The notes: generated by a model not told the origin, from the sequence alone. 64,000 bases of DNA from Byssothecium circinans (GCA_010015675.1 ML977014.1:348800-412799); one strand, 5' to 3'; shown: positions 1 to 11,901, numbered from the stretch's first letter. A program made the numbers and translations.

Positions 1-792
1 TTGGTTCTGTTCCTGCAGCACCGAGTCACAGCAGTTCCAAGAGCCTGCCTCTTCCACATTTACGACCCTGGGGTGTGTCATCTCACTGTTGGCGGCCCAC
101 TGCCATTAATAAACGAGAAAGCCCGACGCGCCCGCATCTCATCAAAGTGAATACGAGGCCGTTGGCGAACGACGCTGCGAACAAGCACAGATGAATGTCG
201 CCAACGAACTCCAAGCGCTCAAGACTCAGAGTCACAAGATGGTGTCAGAACTCGGATCCTCCTATCGATTGTGACAGTTCAACCTTCCGCGATTCGTGAC
301 GCAGTTGTGCTGCGTTATGAATATCCACTGGCCTTTCAAGGGATATACCCCTGATCGAATAGCGCGGAGCTAGCTGCATGAGGGTCGCATTTCACCCGAA
401 AAGGCAGACTACACCTGTTCCCCAGGTTTCCGCTCATTTCGCGATGCATCTGTGCTGTGCCTCAGGCCTCTCTCGAGTCCTAGTTTGCTATTATGCCTGC
501 TCACGTTAAGCCACTTGGGGGTTTGCATCGGCGGTGCTCATTTGGTGCGTTGCTGGACCCCTATCGCTGTCAGCAGCACTAGGGTCATGGCAGCGGACAT
601 CAAAACCACTTCATCTCCCGTTCATTTTCCTCTCTGCCCAAGGTTTCTGCTCGATCATACCTCGCACACTCAAGCCCGGCCTTTGTGCCCTAGTCACTCG
701 TTTACTTTACGTTCTCTAATACACACCCATTCCCTACATATAACAAATAATCACAGTTCCAGTTTCTACTATTCTTAGTGAACAACGACAAC
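1..792. other. Intergenic / promoter of the GH17 gene
   Basis: I see no convincing coding exon here. Short open frames exist but lack family-like sequence. The last 60 bases are pyrimidine-rich and contain a TATA-like catataa at about 737-743, some 50 bases before the GH17 ATG, so this stretch most likely holds that gene's promoter and leader. The first 400 bases could contain the end of a gene lying outside the window; nothing recognisable supports that. Confidence 0.5.
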
Positions 793-2185
793 ATGAAGTC
801 TGGAATTGTCGCAGCGCTCGTGGGATCTGCGGCTGCGGCTGCTCATCAGGGACACAATGGTTTCCACCTCCGTCGTTATGTCAGCGAGGAAGGAGTCTGC
901 ACGGTGTACACTACCGTCTACGTGACGGCCAGTGCAGGTGAGTTCAGCAATTGTAGAACAGGAGAAGAGTTTGCGCTCATATGTTTCAGTTCCCGTGCCC
1001 TCTTCGGCCAAGCCCTCCGCCATCCCCACCACTTCGCTCTACAGCGCTTTGTCTTCAGCGTCTATCTCAGTGCCCCCGTTGGTGCCTACCATCTCATCGG
1101 TGTCTGTTCCCGCGCCAGTTCCTTCGTCGCCGTCCGCTTACGTGCCCGTCCCGGTCCCTTCATCTTCGAAGCCTGCGCCGGTCCCTTCCACATCTTCTGA
1201 GAAGCCCACGCCAGTCCCTTCTACGTCCGAGAAGCCTGTGCCGGTTCCTTCCACGTCTTCGACACCCGCTCCTGTGCCGAGCTCCTCATCTAAGCCGCCC
1301 GCGGCGCCCTCTTCTACCAAGAGCGAGGCCCCCAAACCTACTGGAGGCAGCAGCTACTCCACGAACCTTGTTCCTAATGGCCAGAAGCTGTCCATCACGT
1401 ACACCCCGTATGCCAGCAATGGTCAGTGCATGTCTGCTTCCCAGGTGCAGACTGACATTGCTAAAATTGCTGGTCTCGGATATCCCGCCATCCGTGTGTA
1501 CAGCACTGACTGTGGTGTCTTCGAGAACGTTGTTCCCGCTGCTACTAAGCATGGCTTGAAGATTACCTACGGTATCTTCCTGGATGCTGCTAAAGGCCCC
1601 GGTTCTGCTGGGGCCAACGAGCAGCTCAATGCCATTATCAAGAACGCTCCCAAGGATAGCTTCGCCATGCTTATCGTTGGTAACGAGTACATCTCTGGCC
1701 ACGGTGGGTCCGCCGCAACTCTTGCTCCCTACATCAAGACCTGCAAGGAGAAGCTCGTTGCCGCTGGTTTCCCCTCCACGATCCCCGTCACCACCACCGA
1801 GACCGTCGGTGCCATTGAGAAGTACGGAAAGGCGTGGTGCGATTCCATCGATGTCCTTGCCGCTCAGATCCACCCCTTCTTCGACGGAGGTGTTTCCGCC
1901 AGCGGTGCTGGTGAATTCGCCGTCAAGCAGCTCGCCCAGGCCGCCAAGATCTGCCCCGAGGCGGCTGCTCGTGGAACCTACATCACCGAGATCGGATGGC
2001 CCACCGGTGGTCAGGACAACGGCGCTGCTATCCCCGGTGTCTCGCAGCAGAAGGAGGCTATTGCCAGCATCGTCAAGTCTGTCGGTGACAAAGCCACTCT
2101 TTTCTCCTGGCAGAATGATGACTGGAAGGACCCTGGTTCCTTCGGTGTGGAGCAGAAGTTTGGTTGCGCTAGCGCTTTGTCGTAA
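793..2185 (+). CDS. btgE: Secreted GH17 glucan hydrolase, btgE-like
   Basis: This is a cell-wall beta-1,3-glucan glucosidase or transglycosylase of glycoside hydrolase family 17. There are two exons, 793-937 and 990-2185, joined in frame across a 52 bp intron, giving 446 aa. The N-terminus (MKSGIVAALVGSAAAAA) is a signal peptide. It is followed by a Val/Tyr/Thr segment with one Cys and a Ser/Pro/Val linker of about 100 residues with repeated PVPSTS units, as in the BtgE subgroup, where the linker precedes a C-terminal catalytic domain. The catalytic part shows GNEYISG (acid/base Glu about residue 281) and TEIGWPTGG (nucleophile Glu about 382). No GPI-anchor tail is visible; the protein ends just after the domain. 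The role in wall remodelling is inferred from the family. Assignment to GH17 is secure; the subgroup name is less so. Confidence 0.9.
1140..1290 (+). repeat. Coding minisatellite, Pro/Ser linker
   Basis: Degenerate repeats of about 24-30 bp encode PVPSTSS(E)KP-type units in the linker of the GH17 protein. Such linkers are usually heavily O-mannosylated and vary in length between strains. Confidence 0.6.
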
Positions 2186-2417
2186 ATGTGGGGACTGTAT
2201 ATGAAAGGGGGCAGCAAGTGTGGGGATGATGTGAGTGGATGTTGATGTTTTAATGTCGATGCGGTGGTGCCTTTGAAATTGACCCATCCATTCGTCAGTT
2301 GTACGATTCGAGTGTCCCTTTGTCAATTGTGATTGTTTATGGTTCTCATGTGTTTCATGTGGTTTATTGTGTGTGCATTGTTTGTTTTTGGTCAGTGTCA
2401 TTATATTGTCTTTATTG

Positions 2418-2921
2418 CTAGTTAGTAATTTTCTTTTCGTTCCGCTTTGTGTAAGTTATATCTAGTTGAATTATCCAATTGCAAGGATGGATTCGCCGCT
2501 CGCAATCGCCGTCGTAACTCTCATTAACTGGGGTTGTCTGTTTTGAATTAACAGCATCAAAGCACGCCTGTCGGTGGCTGAACTGGTCTCTGCAAGCCAT
2601 CGCACGTCCCTCCGTGTCGATTTGGTACCTGAGAGCCACCGTTGCGGTCACGGCAGGGACGGACAACCACACTCTACGAGCGGCAAAATATGACACGTCC
2701 ATCGAAGACAACGGCAGCCATTTAGTCGCAGGGACGACATCGTCAAGACCGTGTGCATTCCATTTCACGAACCCAAGTCGGACTGCTAGAATGCAGAATG
2801 CGAAAATGAGAGACTGAAGGGATGCGATCCAGATAGGAGCGCTGTGGTTATCTGTTGTGAAGCGGGCGAAACGGTTGTCAGGTGCTGTCGAAGGAGCCGG
2901 AATTGTGGCCATGGATTCCAT
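2418..2921 (-). pseudogene. Truncated PTH11/rhodopsin-like membrane protein
   Basis: The open frame starts MESMATIPAPSTAPDNRFAR and continues through an IWIASLQSLIFAFCILAVRL membrane segment to GLDDVV. This matches the N-terminus and first helix of the large fungal family of PTH11-like (rhodopsin-domain) integral membrane proteins. After GLDDVV the similarity stops: the next 90 residues lack further membrane helices, and none of the family's remaining six helices appears downstream. I read it as a 5' remnant of a decayed gene, about 167 aa against the usual 350-400. It could instead be a short expressed protein. The match rests on family memory, not on a search. Confidence 0.35.
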
Positions 2922-3389
2922 AGTGGATGGTAAAGCTTACGGTCATTAAACGTCAAGTATAAGATCTTGTACAAGGGATTGTCATTCTAGCTCCCGCCCT
3001 GGCGATTGAGGCACAGCGACACGTGTGGGATACTGATAGAGCGCGCTGGGATACGAAGGTCTTTTTTGGCGCCGTAGGTTTGAGTATTTGTCGCCGAGAT
3101 GTCAAGGGAACAAGGCGGTTCCATGGCAGCGAGCTTGGACACGGTCGAATCATGTTTTTACGCCCCGACCCTCCATGAGCTCGCGGCATGCTCCCTGGGC
3201 CAATTGTACAGCGTCTTACTGCAGGAGTCTATGCAGTGGCGCATGCCTGCAACCAAGTCTCAACATCCTCAACCAATAACATAACTACAGAGCCCCCAAT
3301 CCGCTGCGTCAGGTCAGCTTATATCCTTCCCCAATCACATCTACTTTGCTTTCTGCCCAAATGATCGCTCTTCCTCTTGCGCAATCATC
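2922..3389. other. Intergenic, divergent promoter region
   Basis: This is non-coding sequence between the PTH11-like fragment (minus strand) and the permease (plus strand). No feature stands out beyond modest A/T runs. It probably holds the permease promoter. Confidence 0.45.
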
Positions 3390-5234
3390 ATGGAGAGTAT
3401 TCACACCAGCCCCCAACTGATAAATACGATTGTTATGGGCGAAAAAAACGGCACTCAGCGTGATAAGATGGATATGGATCGTATGAATAAGCAGCAACAG
3501 CTAAGGGTGAGATCTTATACGACCCTCGGAAACACATTAAGGCATTAACCAGATTCGAATCAGCGAAATTTTAAATTTATGTCAATCTTCGGCTACGCTA
3601 TCATTCTAGGCAGCACGTGGGAATACGCTTTAATGTACGTTATTCACGTAATCCAGCTACACCTCTAGTGCTGGACTTTGGGCGCTAACATGTCTACTTC
3701 TCTTCTCGCAGCATCATCGGGATCTCTTTGAACAATGGAGGCACTGCTGGTGGTATCTGGATGTTTCTTACGGTGTGCTTTGGCATGTTCTTCGTTATGC
3801 TTTCAATGGCAGAAATGGCGTCAATGTCAGTATCACAAACACCGAAAGTGGTTGGCGGTTGGCTCACTCACCGAAAACAGGGCTCCAACATCCGGCGGAC
3901 AATACCATTGGGTCTCTGAAATAGCGCCAAGGAAACATCAGAAGTTCCTTAGCTACATGGTCGGTAGGCTGCTTTCTAATTCTCGAATCTAGATGTACGG
4001 TACTAACTGGGTGTATTAGGGTGGATGTGCGTCATCGGATGGCAAGCAGCCATGGCTACCACGGCTTTCGCAACGACTCAACAGCTCCAAGGCTTGATCG
4101 CCCTAAATTCGCCGTCGTACGTTATCCAAGGATGGCATAGCACCCTCTTCGCCATCGCCATTACCGCCTTCGCCATTCTCTGGAACACCATCTTCATACG
4201 GACGCTTCCATTACTAGAGGGCATAGGACTTACCCTTCACGTTTTTGGATTCTTCGCCTTCATCGTGGTACTATGGGTAATGGGCCCGCGCTCAAACACC
4301 AAGACCGTTTGGACTAATTTTGAGGATAATAGTGGATGGGGTAGCAAGGGAGTTTCGACGCTTGTTGGCATACTCGGTCCTATAGTGACATTGATCGGCT
4401 CTGATTCCTCATGCCATCTGTCCGAGGAGTTGAAGGATGCCGCAAGGGTTCTTCCAAGAGCTATGGTTGCTACAGCCTTTGTAAACTACGCTTTGGGTTT
4501 CATCATGACAGTCACCATCATGTCGACGCTGGGGGACGATATACCTAGACTCCTTACTACACCATTGGGTCAGCCATGGATCCAGGTTGTACTCAACGCT
4601 ACTGAGTCGAAAGTAGGCACATCAATCCTGACAGCAGTCTTGTGCCTCTTGCTACTATTCTGCGCGATCAATCAAATTACTACCTCATCACGCCAGCTCT
4701 TCGCCTTTGCCCGCGACAAAGGCCTACCATTCTCGGACTTTCTGGCCCGTGTAGGACATATTCCCTCCACAAGGCGTTGTCTTCGGCTAACAACTCTGCT
4801 AGGTCCGTCCGGGTTGGGACGTCCCTGTCAACGCAGTCATGACAACGCTACTTTTCACGACCCTATTATGTCTTATCATCATAGGTTCGACCATTGCCTT
4901 TAACGTTATTACCTCCCTGGGACAGGTTGGCCTCATCTCATCCTACTTGATCGCCATCGGATGCATCTTCGCAAAGCGTCTTCGTGATGAAACTCTTCTT
5001 CCCTCGCAATTCAGTCTTGGTAGAGCTGGCATTGTTGTTAATGGAATCGCCCTATCGTTCTTGTCTGTGGCGTTCGTCTTCTGTTTCTTCCCCGGCGGGC
5101 CCAGGCCGACTCCAGAGGGTATGAACTGGAGTTGTCTCATCTTTGGATTTATCCTGTCTTTCTCGCTGGTCTACTATCACCTCTACGGAAAGCACAGTTA
5201 CGTGGGACCAGTGGAATGTGTTAAGGGACCGTAG
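3390..5234 (+). CDS. APC-family permease (choline/GABA type)
   Basis: This is a plasma-membrane amino-acid, choline or GABA permease of the fungal APC family. I join six exons: 3390-3506, 3564-3634, 3712-3825, 3881-3963, 4020-4750 and 4803-5234. All joins keep frame and give 515 aa, the usual family length. Hallmarks in order are RRNFKFMSIFGYAIILGSTW (start of helix 1), APTSGGQYHWVSE (between helices 2 and 3), GWQAAMAT, SEELKDAARVLPRAM (inner loop after helix 7) and SSRQLFAFARDKGLPFSDF. The intron before 4020 carries a clear tactaac branch point. About 12 hydrophobic segments are present, so the gene looks intact. The substrate cannot be read from sequence; Hnm1-like choline transport and GABA transport both fit. 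The first exon is short and hydrophilic, so its exact start is the least certain part. Confidence 0.85.
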
Positions 5235-5739
5235 GGCGAGAAAGTGACGTCGATTGGGCGGATTGAGTCGCCCACAGATCGTTCAGTAGTCACTTTCCTT
5301 ACGCGACCCGGAGGAGATACATACTTATGCCTTAAATCAGAAAGTATTCATTGACGTACGGCATTGACTTTCCTGATTATGCTTCAAATCTAACACATGA
5401 GATACTGGTGGGAGATTTGTGGTATTGGGCGTAGGCGGTGGTGTTTCTGTATCTACGACTAATACTGTCCGTAGTGAACGAGGAGAAAGGAGCCAGACCA
5501 CCAGATGTTGTTACCGCCGAATTTATTTTTGGCGATGAGTTGTTCGTTGCGCCTTGGGTTAAGGTTTTATCACTTATTGATATCGGTTACGTGCGTAGCA
5601 TTTTCTAACCTGGTCCTCAATCATTTGTTTTTCATCATTTACATGTCCTCAAGATTCTTGTAATCCATGATGTGCAAGACTTGCCACAATTACTTTGAGA
5701 ATAGCCGAATACAATACATCATATCGGAAGAAGCATGCT
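5235..5739. other. Convergent intergenic region
   Basis: This region lies between the 3' ends of the permease and the ankyrin gene. It is A/T-rich toward 5560-5720. It should contain both polyadenylation regions; no other feature is seen. Confidence 0.5.
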
Positions 5740-7116
5740 CTATGTGTCGCCGAAAGAATTGGCACACCCTGCCCGTGGGTACTCGGCGCCCTTCTTGAGC
5801 AGCAGCTTCACCACCTGCTTGTAGCCTCTCTCTGAAGCTACTTGAAGCGCGCTCTTGCCTTCGCCCTGCGAGTTGACGTCGGCGCCCTTCGAGTTAACGT
5901 CGGCGCCCTTATCAAGCAGCATCTTTACGACATTCTTATTGCCTTTGCATAAAGCCGCGTGAAGTGCGTTACCCAACAGTCCTCCCTGTCCGTTAACCTC
6001 AGCGCCCTTATCAAGCAGCAGCTTTACCACCTGCTTATTGCCTTTCCGGGAAGCCGCTTGAATTGCGCTGCTATAGTACCCGCCCTGCTTATTAACGTCG
6101 GCGCTATTTTTAAGCAGCAGCCTCACTACCTTCTTGTGGCCTCGATCTGAAGCCGCTTGAAGTGCATTGCCCCTGCCTCCGCCCTCTGCGTTAACCTCAG
6201 CGCCATTGTTGAGCAGCATCTTTACTACTTTCTTATTACCTCTCCATGAAGCCGCATGAAGTGCATTGCCAAAGTATCCACCCCGTGCGTTGACCTCAGC
6301 ACCATTTTCGAGCAGCAGCCTCACTACCTTCTCGTGACCTTCGGCTGAAGCCGCTTGAAGTGCATTGTCATAGTGTCCACCCCGTGCGTTGACATCAGCC
6401 CCATTTTCGAGCAGCAGCCTCACTACCTTCTTATGGCCTCCGGCTGAAGCCGCTTGAAGTGCATTGTCATAGTATCCACCCCGCGCGTTAACGTCAACGC
6501 TATTGTCAAGCAGCATCTTTACTACCTTCTTATTACCTCTCCATAAAGCCCCCTGAAGTGCGCTGCCATAGTCTCCACCCCATGCGTTAACCTCAGCGTC
6601 ATTTTCGAGCAGCAGCCTCACCACCTTCCCATGGCCGTGAACCAAAGCCGCTTGAAGCGCGTTGCCGTATGGTCCACCCCGTGTGTTGACGTTGGCGCCC
6701 TTGCCGAGCAGCAGCCTCACCACCACTTCATGGCCTCCAGCCGAAGCAGCATGGAGTGGGTTATCGTGCCGTTCACACGGTTCGTTGTCAATGGCGTTGT
6801 TTTCGAGCAGCAGCGTCAAAATTGCTCCATACCCATTCGACGCCGCTAGTAGCAATGCGTATTGAATGCGGTCCATTTTGGGTTGTACGCCGACCCTCTC
6901 CTCCAGCAACTTTCGAGCCGTGCTCAGTTGTCCATGTTCAGCAGCCCATAATAACGCTGAGCTATTAGAGTGTTTAATGTTGTAACGGTAGAGGTGTATG
7001 TTCACTACATCGTAAAGGCGGCGGTTGGTTCGTGCAAGGGCGTTAATATCGCGCTCTGAAAGCAGGTTCTCTGATACGAGGCAGAGCAACTCGTTCGGTA
7101 GATCGAGTAGCGGCAT
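5740..7116 (-). CDS. F-box and ankyrin-repeat protein
   Basis: The protein has 458 aa. It opens MPLLDLPNELLCLVSENL, an F-box of about 45 residues (LPxELL...L.....INALARTNRRLY), followed by about 11 ankyrin repeats (residues 65-445). F-box proteins of this type hand substrates bound by the repeats to an SCF ubiquitin ligase; that role is inferred. The repeats are strikingly alike and fall into two alternating kinds, GHKKVVRLLLENGADVNARG and GNKKVVKMLLDNGAEVN. I start at the ATG at 7116 because an upstream stretch ends in tactaactccaag, a typical branch point and acceptor, with donor gtatgc near 7212, so the leader appears to carry an intron. An upstream in-frame non-ATG extension exists but is unlikely to be used. 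A 21 bp duplication near the C-terminus repeats GADVNS. Confidence 0.8.
   Translation of the reverse strand: MPLLDLPNELLCLVSENLLSERDINALARTNRRLYDVVNIHLYRYNIKHSNSSALLWAAEHGQLSTARKLLEERVGVQPKMDRIQYALLLAASNGYGAILTLLLENNAIDNEPCERHDNPLHAASAGGHEVVVRLLLGKGANVNTRGGPYGNALQAALVHGHGKVVRLLLENDAEVNAWGGDYGSALQGALWRGNKKVVKMLLDNSVDVNARGGYYDNALQAASAGGHKKVVRLLLENGADVNARGGHYDNALQAASAEGHEKVVRLLLENGAEVNARGGYFGNALHAASWRGNKKVVKMLLNNGAEVNAEGGGRGNALQAASDRGHKKVVRLLLKNSADVNKQGGYYSSAIQAASRKGNKQVVKLLLDKGAEVNGQGGLLGNALHAALCKGNKNVVKMLLDKGADVNSKGADVNSQGEGKSALQVASERGYKQVVKLLLKKGAEYPRAGCANSFGDT
5830..6750 (-). repeat. Tandem 102-bp ankyrin-coding repeats
   Basis: Nine or more head-to-tail units of about 102 bp encode 34-residue ankyrin repeats. 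Neighbouring units around 6290-6490 are nearly identical in DNA, which points to recent unequal crossing-over or gene conversion. A 21 bp direct duplication lies at about 5870-5911. Confidence 0.85.
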
Positions 7117-8751
7117 CGCTAGAGTAGTAAGTGCTTGAGGTTCGGCGCGTTTCTCTAACACTTGGAGTTAGTATGAAGTCTGATTGTGATGCATCAACAA
7201 GTTTAGGCATACCTGGTTGCGTGCCTTCGCGTCTTTGTGGGGCCTAGAGGAAGAGGAGAATCGCGCAGAGACTAGGATGTCAGGATTGATGTAATTAGAC
7301 AACAAAAAGGGTTCAGAGGATCAGATGATATAACGTTGAATGAATAGTAGCATTCGATGGTTGATGGGCGAATCGCTACCCCACCTGGGAGCGATCCGTC
7401 CAGAGGATATGGACATCTACCGGTCACCTGACCCCGCCTACCAAAGGCCGTGACACAGGAGGCTAGTCCGGAATAATGTCGGCACTCGTCCGGCAGAGAT
7501 GCTGGCTTATGTAATGCGATTCACCCAGCACGCACTAGGGATTGGAGCTTTTGTTGATTTACTTGCTGGGTAGGACTGTGAGTCGTACTTGGCGGGTAGT
7601 GCCCGCGGTCATCGTCCCTTGCCATGTTGTTCCATAGAAGAAGGTAACTGGTATTGATTCGTGCAGTGGTCGGGTCGGTTAGCAAACGATGGTGGCAGTT
7701 TGGAGGTTGATTTGGGTTTCGACGATCTTCGCCAGTAGGCGCAGTGTGTCTGTAAGCAGTCTCTTTCGAACAAAAATCGCAGTGCAGGCATGAGACGTAA
7801 GCGTAAGCGCAAACTTTAAGTCCAGATCTACCTGTCTTTGACGGTGCTTACTGGTAACCTTGGTAACTCTAGTGGATACGCGAACGAGATGAGATGAGAT
7901 TAGATATTGTAGCACCAAGAGGATTGGGAAATTGTAGGGCGCGGGTAATAAATAGATGTCTGTCATCACCTCCGCACTTATAATAGGGCCTGCAGCTCAA
8001 GAGCTTGTGTACAGAGTGAGGTCTTCGAATTACTCGATATGTATGTAATTCACGCCTGTGTGCGATTCAGCAACTCCAACGACACATTCTTACTCGTGGA
8101 ATGAAAATGAAGCAAGTACAGTCATGCGTCAAAAGTCTTGCAATGCTTTTCACTGTTTAGACATGCCGCCTGGTATAGACTATACGTTCTCCTCCGCGTC
8201 CGCCGAGGTAGAGATTCCAGGCATTAGCACTGCCAACCAGTATCGCTTTGCCATAACATCATCTAGACCGCAGAATATACAGAGAGAGAGGAACCCACTA
8301 CTCAAGAGATGTACGTCCTATTTTCCGCACATTATTGTACCTCACCTCACCTCACGACGTCAAAGCGATCAAATAAAAATTAACAACCATGTCATTATCA
8401 CAGCGGAGAAGCTACCTGCCCGATGTCTTCTCCACTCCAGCTAGCCACCCAATAAAACCGCAAGTACCAAGTACCCATGTTCAATGTCCAATGTCCACTA
8501 TATTCCCCTCCTTCCGTCCCCCGAAAAAGGCTAGGAGAGAAAATTGTCATGGACTCCATACCCAGATGCTGTGTGACAACCAACGCCTGATGAGAACCAA
8601 TCTAGGTATACCGATACAATTCCGAATACGCAAATGAAGAGAGAAGGAGAAAGACAGAGACCAAATCTATGCACAGAATACAATGCCCGTTCCCTCGCTA
8701 ATCCAACCATCCCCTCTTCCATCGGTCATACATACTCACAAGGTCATGATT
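7117..8751. other. Intergenic region, no gene seen
   Basis: Positions 7117-7330 hold the apparent 5' leader and leader intron of the ankyrin gene. The rest, up to the stop of RSC4, shows only short frames without family-like sequence, plus simple-sequence bits such as gagatgagatgagat near 7890 and cctcacctcac near 8340. No RNA gene was recognised. Confidence 0.45.
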
Positions 8752-11520
8752 CTACGAGACCTTCATGAGATGCAAGAAGATTGTGCACTTCTCCACATCC
8801 ACCTGCTCCTTTGGATCCTTGCTCTCGGGCTTTCCCCTTCTGTCTTTCTCGGCTACGATTTCTACTTCGACACGGTTGACTCCAGCGCCGAGCTTGGCTT
8901 CGTAGACAGGCTCGCCCTTCTTCTTGCCGCTTTCGAGGCCAGGGTGAATGGACCCATTGATACCTGCTGTGACCGGTACGCGATTCACTTCGAAGGCCTT
9001 GGTACCATTGACAGTGACAAACAGGCGGTACACACGGTTTGTGAAAGCGACGGGGACATGCGGTGAGATCTGGAGGTAGGAGTGGGTTTGGGGCAGTATC
9101 ATGGTGACGCTGTGCGAGGTCTTTGCTTTGTTGGCGGGGACTTCGGAGGTCCATTGTTTGGGTAGACTGAGGGCAGGATGCGTGCTTAATACGATCTTGG
9201 GAATAAGAGCTTCGTCCACAGCTATGCTTGTTAGCCATCAATGCATCTAAAAAGTGATTGCGAGACTCACTCTTCAAGGGCACCTTGCGGAAGTTCTCAA
9301 AGTGAGGGGTGACAGGAGGAACATAATAAGTTGGCGGCGGATGGTACTGATTGGCATAAGGTGCTTGGTGGTTGACTTGCCCATTCGGACGCGGACTGCC
9401 ACTCGTCGGCCGAGCAACGGTTTGCGGTGGTAGCATGACTGGATGCGGTGTATGCGCAGGAACACTTAGTCGCTGGCTCTGACTATCCGACGCGTTGCTG
9501 GCTGGCCTCACAGCGTTCAAAGCAGGTGATTGAACGTCACGCTTCACGCCGTTCAATGCTGGAGGCGAACCTGCAGTCTTGGTCTGCGAGATTGGCAATG
9601 GAGGTATTGATGACGCTGCTCCTCGTGGACCGGCGAAGGGGTTGGCAGCTAACGGAGTATTCGACGTCCCAGCTGATGTTGGTTGCGGTGATCGCGTGCC
9701 GTTCATGCTTTCCATTACGTGCTTTTGTTGCCGTTTTAAAGCTTCGTTATCGACGATGAAGTTTGGTGTAGCGGAGCTGCGAGCTCGCGGTGTGTTTGGA
9801 TCCGACACAGGGCTTTGCCGGAGCTTGAGCTTCAAAGCCTGCTTTGGGGGCGCAGACGGGGCTGGAGAAGGAGCAGCGGCGGACATGTTGAGCTTGAGTT
9901 TGGGCTGAGGTGGTTCTGCCACTTTCGCCTTTGCTTCTGCCAATCTCTTCCTGAACATGGCCTCCAGTTCAATCGATACATTGTAGAGGTCACTGCCGTC
10001 TTCGTTGTAATCGCGAGCGTTCTTCCAGATCATGCTGGTCATCTGCTCAAACGCATCCCAGCTCTTCAACTCGGTGATGCCCGTGGGCGCATTACGACCG
10101 ATCACGCCCCGTACCTTTTTTTGTACTGCATTTAGTGACACAGGCTCTTTGATGAGCTGGTAGTAGTCCTTCAGTGATCGACTAGGCAGTTGGACGAAGG
10201 GTAGGAAGATCTGGAGGCCGCTCCTGCGTATGGTCAGCTTTGTGCATGATCTCAACGTGTTCAAAACTTACTCTGGCTCTACATAATCAATCAGCTCCCG
10301 GATGATCTGATCCTGGGCTTGTTGAAACGTTTTCCCTTCAAAATCGGGACTGTCATCTCCCTCGTCTGGGGCAGCAGAAGCTGAGTGTCTTAGCTTGGAC
10401 GGTGCTGGGGTTATGGACTGTGCCGCTGCTGCCGCTGCCGCCCGCCGCGGTCTTTCTGCAGATGTCTCTGGTGTGGATGTTACCGGCTTTGGTGTCGCAG
10501 GCTGGACGCGTGGGGCTCGGGAGTGGGAGGGAGGCTCCTCTCCAGGCAAGGGGGTAGGCTGGGCGGTGTAATTCTGAGATCGGTAGGCAGGGTTGTGCTT
10601 GACCATCCAGTTGGATGCGGTCTTGCGGAGACGTTCGGCGTCCTCGTATACGATTGACTTCTTGTCGTTGAAGGTTTTTGCGTTGTTGACGAGCCGCTTC
10701 TGGTCGCTCTCCACTTGGGCAAGGGTGGTATATTCACCGCGATTGAGCTTGTCCTGCGGCCTGTTAGCGTTCATACTCGGTGGCCATTATACTCTATCGA
10801 CTAGGTGAGGGTAGGGTCGCATACCTCGATGGTGTCGATGGCTATGGGCAATTTGATAACGTCGTAGTATTGGGGCAGGACATTCTACAACATACTATTA
10901 GCGGGGAGCGCGGGGAGGTGCTGGAGCATGCGTACCTTGTCGGGCAGGGTGAGGAAGTGGGTAGCAATGGGTCGGCCGCTGCAGTGCAGTTGTCAGTTCA
11001 GTCGGTCGCAGTAATAGAGAGGCCGGCTTCCTAGCGCGCAGGCACTCACGTCTTGTCCTTTGCCTGCTTCATGCTCTCCAGGAACTTCAAGCCCTGCGTC
11101 CGTGTCGTCTCCACCGTCTCGTTCGTGACGAAGTCGTCGCCCTGCGCACACCTATCGTCAGCATCGTCATCTCCGTTTGTCTATTTTGCACTTCCGCATT
11201 ATCGCCCTCGCAGTGGCTCTCGCATCGTCGTCGGCGGCGTTGCGGAGGGGGAGGAGGAGGGGGAGGGGCGGGAGTCGATGGTCGCTCGTCGAACCAGGTC
11301 TGTCGTCGTCGCGCTCCCCGTCCAGAGCGCATCGCATCCGCATCCCGCATCGCGACCATCGCCTGCCGCCGTCTGCATCCCGAGCCTGCACCGACAATGC
11401 GAGAGTTACCACATCACCACCGCTGCGTGCACGTACCGGTAGTTTTTGGCGCTTGGAAGGCCGTCCCTCGTTTTCGCCCGCCGCACCACCCGCAGCTTTG
11501 CGCTTGGATGCGCTCTCCAT
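8752..11520 (-). CDS. RSC4: Chromatin remodelling subunit Rsc4-like, two bromodomains
   Basis: The protein is a subunit of the RSC/SWI-SNF-type nucleosome remodeller and binds acetylated histones in the nucleus. Seven exons (11520-11437, 11141-11050, 10978-10936, 10884-10825, 10753-10272, 10223-9271, 9221-8752) join in frame to 727 aa. An N-terminal basic patch (SKRKAAGG, PSKRQKLP) looks like a nuclear signal. Bromodomain 1 (about 30-130) shows ATHFLTLPDK, LPQYYDVIKLPIAIDTIE, KLNRGEYTTL and NNAKTFND. Bromodomain 2 (about 235-330) shows FLPFVQLPSRSLKDYYQLI, EPVSLNAVQKKV and WKNARDYNEDGSDLY. A Pro/Ser-rich linker follows, then a C-terminal beta-rich domain (VDEALIPKIVLSTHP to HLMKVS). This order is that of fungal Rsc4. 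The first coding intron, 295 bp, is long for this window. It reads in the same direction as the downstream kinase gene. Confidence 0.92.
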
Positions 11521-11901
11521 TTCGCTGGATTTGTAGTCGCGTAGAACCAAAGAGTGTATACCGGCAGATTTGACCGTCGATAGCGCGTCTGGCGTGGGCG
11601 CATTCGTGTGCGTAGTTGTGTGCTTCACTCTCAACAGGAAGACGCGCCGCAAGGGCGCGCTTAGTCATCCATCACGTGCCGAGCCGTGCCAACTTTACTT
11701 CAAATCGTCATTCATCGTCTGTCAAAACTTCAAACGTGCGACAAACAATTTCATCCATTTAATGAAAATACTGATGTTTAATAATCTCCCCGGCAACACA
11801 ATCCAAGGTATTACGATATCAATCCTATCAGCACCGCAAACGAACCATATGTACTGTCAGAACTTCGAACGCAAGAGCCTAGGTCAACACAACGTATAAC
11901 T
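11521..11901. other. Intergenic between RSC4 start and kinase end
   Basis: This A/T-richer stretch separates two minus-strand genes. It must hold the RSC4 promoter and the kinase polyadenylation region. No other feature is seen. Confidence 0.5.

Noticed and set aside
1286..2401. 371-codon open frame antisense to the GH17 gene
   Set aside because: It starts and ends without family-like sequence and mirrors a gene with strong third-position GC bias. Long antisense frames are expected there.
3540..3563. Earlier acceptor for the second permease exon (after aaccag)
   Set aside because: It puts the exon in a frame with a stop; the acceptor at 3563 restores RRNFKFMSIFGYA.
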